From: Saprospiraceae bacterium
GTDB taxonomy: Bacteria; Bacteroidota; Bacteroidia; Chitinophagales; Saprospiraceae
Length of the DNA stretch: 15,555 nt
Direction: 5' to 3'
NCBI GenBank assembly: GCA_027009605.1
Contig: JALVCY010000131.1
Coordinates: 1 to 15,555 of the forward strand
A program made the translations under genes and the position numbers. Shown here one piece after another: positions 13,718 through 15,555 of this stretch. The notes beneath the pieces are model-generated. The model was not told where the DNA came from. It did not search any database and was given only the letters and a program-made list of their open reading frames with translations. Position 1 is the stretch's first letter. Every line of letters starts with the position of its first letter.

Positions 13718-15352
13718 ATGATGCCAAAAAACAATCTATTTTCTTATTTCTTACCCCTAATAATGGTATTTCCGCTGTTGCTTGCGCCCATCTTGGGATT
13801 TAGTCAATCTAAGGACTATAGTCGTGCTTTTGCGGAAGCTCAATCTTTTGCGCAAGCAAATAAAACGACCAATTATTCTTTACGTACATCTTATCCAATT
13901 GAAATTACCCAAAACGATCAAGTCAACGCTTTACTATTTACCCTTTTTCCGAAAGGTTTTATTCTTATCTCGCCTTTCGACGAAAAAACTATCATGGGTT
14001 ATTCTTTCGAAAATGACTTTGGCATTTCGGACGAATATCAATTCAATATCATGTCAGGCATCCTAGGTCAAATCAACGAAGGCATTAAAAAAAACAACAC
14101 TCCGTTAATCCCCAGAGAAGTTCAAGACATCAATATTCCCCCATTAATTCACTCCCTATTCGGCCAAGTAAATTGTGTCGATGACAACGATAACCCCATT
14201 AATGTAGCCAACCTTTACACGCCCAACCACTATGCACCGGGCTGCGTGGCGGTTTCAGCGGCAACGCTACTCCATTATTACCAATGGCCCATCAAAGGCA
14301 TGGGGCAGCATACTTATTCTGATAATTATGGCTCATCGAAAGGCACTTACTCTGCCAATTTTGGAGACACCGAATATGACTGGGCCAACATCAAGGAAAG
14401 ATACAAATACAAATCTACAACCCAAACAGAAAAAGAAGCAATAGCCACATTAATCTACCACAATTGTGTCGCCCTAAACATGAATTTTGAGTACAACGGC
14501 TCGACATCCAATGTCAATAAAATACCGGATACCGGAAAAGACTATTTTAGGTTTATTGGAAAATATGCTTCCGCAACATCCCCTATTTTCTGGAAAGTAG
14601 TCGATACGAATCTCGTCCACCAAATGCCCGTCATCTTTGCCATTAGCGCAAGCAACGGAGCCGGACACTCTATCGTCTGCGATGGACTAAAAATAGACTC
14701 CACAGGCCAAGAAACACACCATCTCAACATGGGCTGGTGGGGTTCTTCCAACGGTTGGTACAAAATAAAAAATAGCTTTAGCGTCGCCGGATATAACAAG
14801 ATTGACGGCGGAGTCATTAACTATTTGCCTGTACCGATGGCCTTCTCTCCGACCTTAGACACCGGCAATGCTCAGATTTCTTTTAGCTGGCAAGTTAGCC
14901 AACGAATACTACCCAGCGCCTACGAAATTCAAGTCAAAAAGGATGCCGGCAGTTGGACAACCATTTCAGACACACTGACCCAGACTACGTACACGATGGA
15001 TTTAGACACTACCGTCCAAATCTATTATTTTAGAGTCCGCGCAAAATTAATTAATAAATGGCATCAAGACAGTTGGTCAAATACCACTTTCTTTGACACA
15101 GAAGCCTTACCCGTTTATGAAATCGGGGACGCTGCAATCCATATTTTTCCAAACCCTTTCTCACAAACCCTTCAGATAGAACTCGAAAAGCCTTTTGAAC
15201 TCCAAGCCTATTCACAGAGTGGTCAATTAGTCTTTCAGCAGTCCCTTGCGGGAAAAAGTTCAATATCTACCGAAACCTGGCCAAAAGGAATCTACATTTT
15301 AAAGATAACGGCACAGGAAGCAACACAAATTTTTAAAGTGATAAAATTATGA
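13718..15352 (+). CDS. C10-family (streptopain-like) cysteine peptidase with T9SS sorting domain
   Basis: The 544-residue precursor has a signal peptide (about 1-30, ending GFSQ) and a propeptide-like region (about 31-140) typical of the family, containing FPKGFILISP and DEKTIMGYS. The catalytic cysteine is C176 in APGCVAVSAATLLHYYQWP. The histidine is H317 in GAGHSIVCDG, and the HLNMGWWGSSNGWY segment (335-348) carries the conserved N and Trp residues. A fibronectin-III-like domain (about 375-460, with FSWQVS and YEIQVKKD) and a type A sorting domain (about 467-544, IFPNPFSQ to FKVIKL) follow. It should be an extracellular cysteine protease, comparable to PrtT and interpain of other Bacteroidota, activated by loss of the propeptide. 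ATG 13718 is used; ATG 13721 would serve equally. It overlaps the next gene by 4 bp (ATGA). Confidence 0.93.
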   Translation: MMPKNNLFSYFLPLIMVFPLLLAPILGFSQSKDYSRAFAEAQSFAQANKTTNYSLRTSYPIEITQNDQVNALLFTLFPKGFILISPFDEKTIMGYSFENDFGISDEYQFNIMSGILGQINEGIKKNNTPLIPREVQDINIPPLIHSLFGQVNCVDDNDNPINVANLYTPNHYAPGCVAVSAATLLHYYQWPIKGMGQHTYSDNYGSSKGTYSANFGDTEYDWANIKERYKYKSTTQTEKEAIATLIYHNCVALNMNFEYNGSTSNVNKIPDTGKDYFRFIGKYASATSPIFWKVVDTNLVHQMPVIFAISASNGAGHSIVCDGLKIDSTGQETHHLNMGWWGSSNGWYKIKNSFSVAGYNKIDGGVINYLPVPMAFSPTLDTGNAQISFSWQVSQRILPSAYEIQVKKDAGSWTTISDTLTQTTYTMDLDTTVQIYYFRVRAKLINKWHQDSWSNTTFFDTEALPVYEIGDAAIHIFPNPFSQTLQIELEKPFELQAYSQSGQLVFQQSLAGKSSISTETWPKGIYILKITAQEATQIFKVIKL

Positions 15353-15555
15353 AGAAACAAAAACTACTTTCTTTTCCACCCCGTGGAATACACCATTTTC
15401 TGGTCTTATTTGTAGCACTCATCTTCGCAGTGAATCTGAATGCCCAAACAAATAGCCGCACCATCCAAGGAGTGGTTATTGATGAAACCGATGTGCCACT
15501 AATCGGTGTCTCTGTATTAGTCAAAGGAACAAGTACCGGTACGGTCACAGATTTT
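15349..15555 (+). CDS. SusC/RagA-type TonB-dependent receptor, N-terminal part
   Basis: Only the first 69 codons lie in the window. They encode a signal peptide (hydrophobic HHFLVLFVALIFAVNLNAQ, cleavage likely near residues 33-35). The start of the carboxypeptidase-regulatory-like domain follows (TIQGVVIDETDVPLIGVSVL, then KGTSTGTVTDF), which precedes the plug and barrel in SusC/RagA receptors. Such receptors import glycans or oligopeptides across the outer membrane, normally with a SusD-type lipoprotein, which would lie beyond the window. The start codon overlaps the peptidase stop (ATGA at 15349-15352), so the two genes are probably cotranscribed and translationally coupled. A siderophore-type TonB receptor with the same N-terminal domain cannot be excluded. 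Confidence 0.85.
   Translation, partial: MKKQKLLSFPPRGIHHFLVLFVALIFAVNLNAQTNSRTIQGVVIDETDVPLIGVSVLVKGTSTGTVTDF

Overview
The window looks like chromosomal DNA from a member of the Bacteroidota, probably an environmental lineage. Three secreted proteins end in type IX secretion (T9SS) type A sorting domains. The last gene begins like a SusC/RagA TonB-dependent receptor. Start codons follow A-rich leaders rather than Shine-Dalgarno sites, and the best promoter matches have the Bacteroidota form TTG-N17-23-TAnnTTTG. No tRNA, rRNA, CRISPR array or transposase gene is visible.

Layout: (1) 52-1995, a surface protein with 19 leucine-rich-type units of 24 residues and a T9SS tail. (2) 1996-2430, a spacer with a 32-bp perfect palindrome and copy 1 of a 68-bp repeat. 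(3) 2431-3234, a lipoprotein alpha/beta hydrolase. (4) 3235-3601, an array of small hairpins between convergent genes. (5) lepA (EF-4) on the minus strand at 3602-5392, divergent from an unrecognised lipoprotein at 5684-6523. (6) 6524-8232, a gene-poor stretch of several repeat families around a truncated UbiA-type prenyltransferase remnant (7151-7705). (7) An MFS exporter (8233-9474), convergent with a minus-strand site-2 protease (9940-11061); their 3'-3' gap again holds repeats. (8) A + strand block of secreted proteins: a two-domain T9SS cell-surface protein (11561-13621) closed by a strong intrinsic terminator, then a C10 (streptopain-like) T9SS peptidase (13718-15352). The peptidase overlaps by 4 bp a SusC-like receptor that runs off the window.

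Functionally, the right end suggests extracellular protein breakdown coupled to uptake of the products: the secreted C10 peptidase and the TonB-dependent receptor look translationally coupled. LepA, the site-2 protease and the MFS protein are housekeeping or general membrane functions. The most unusual content is in the spacers. At least six families of short structured repeats fill nearly every long gap, including arrays of GAA-loop mini-hairpins whose stems differ but stay paired. The two convergent gaps carry similar material in opposite orientations. No complete new multi-gene system is visible. The repeat biology and the protease-receptor operon are the leads worth following.
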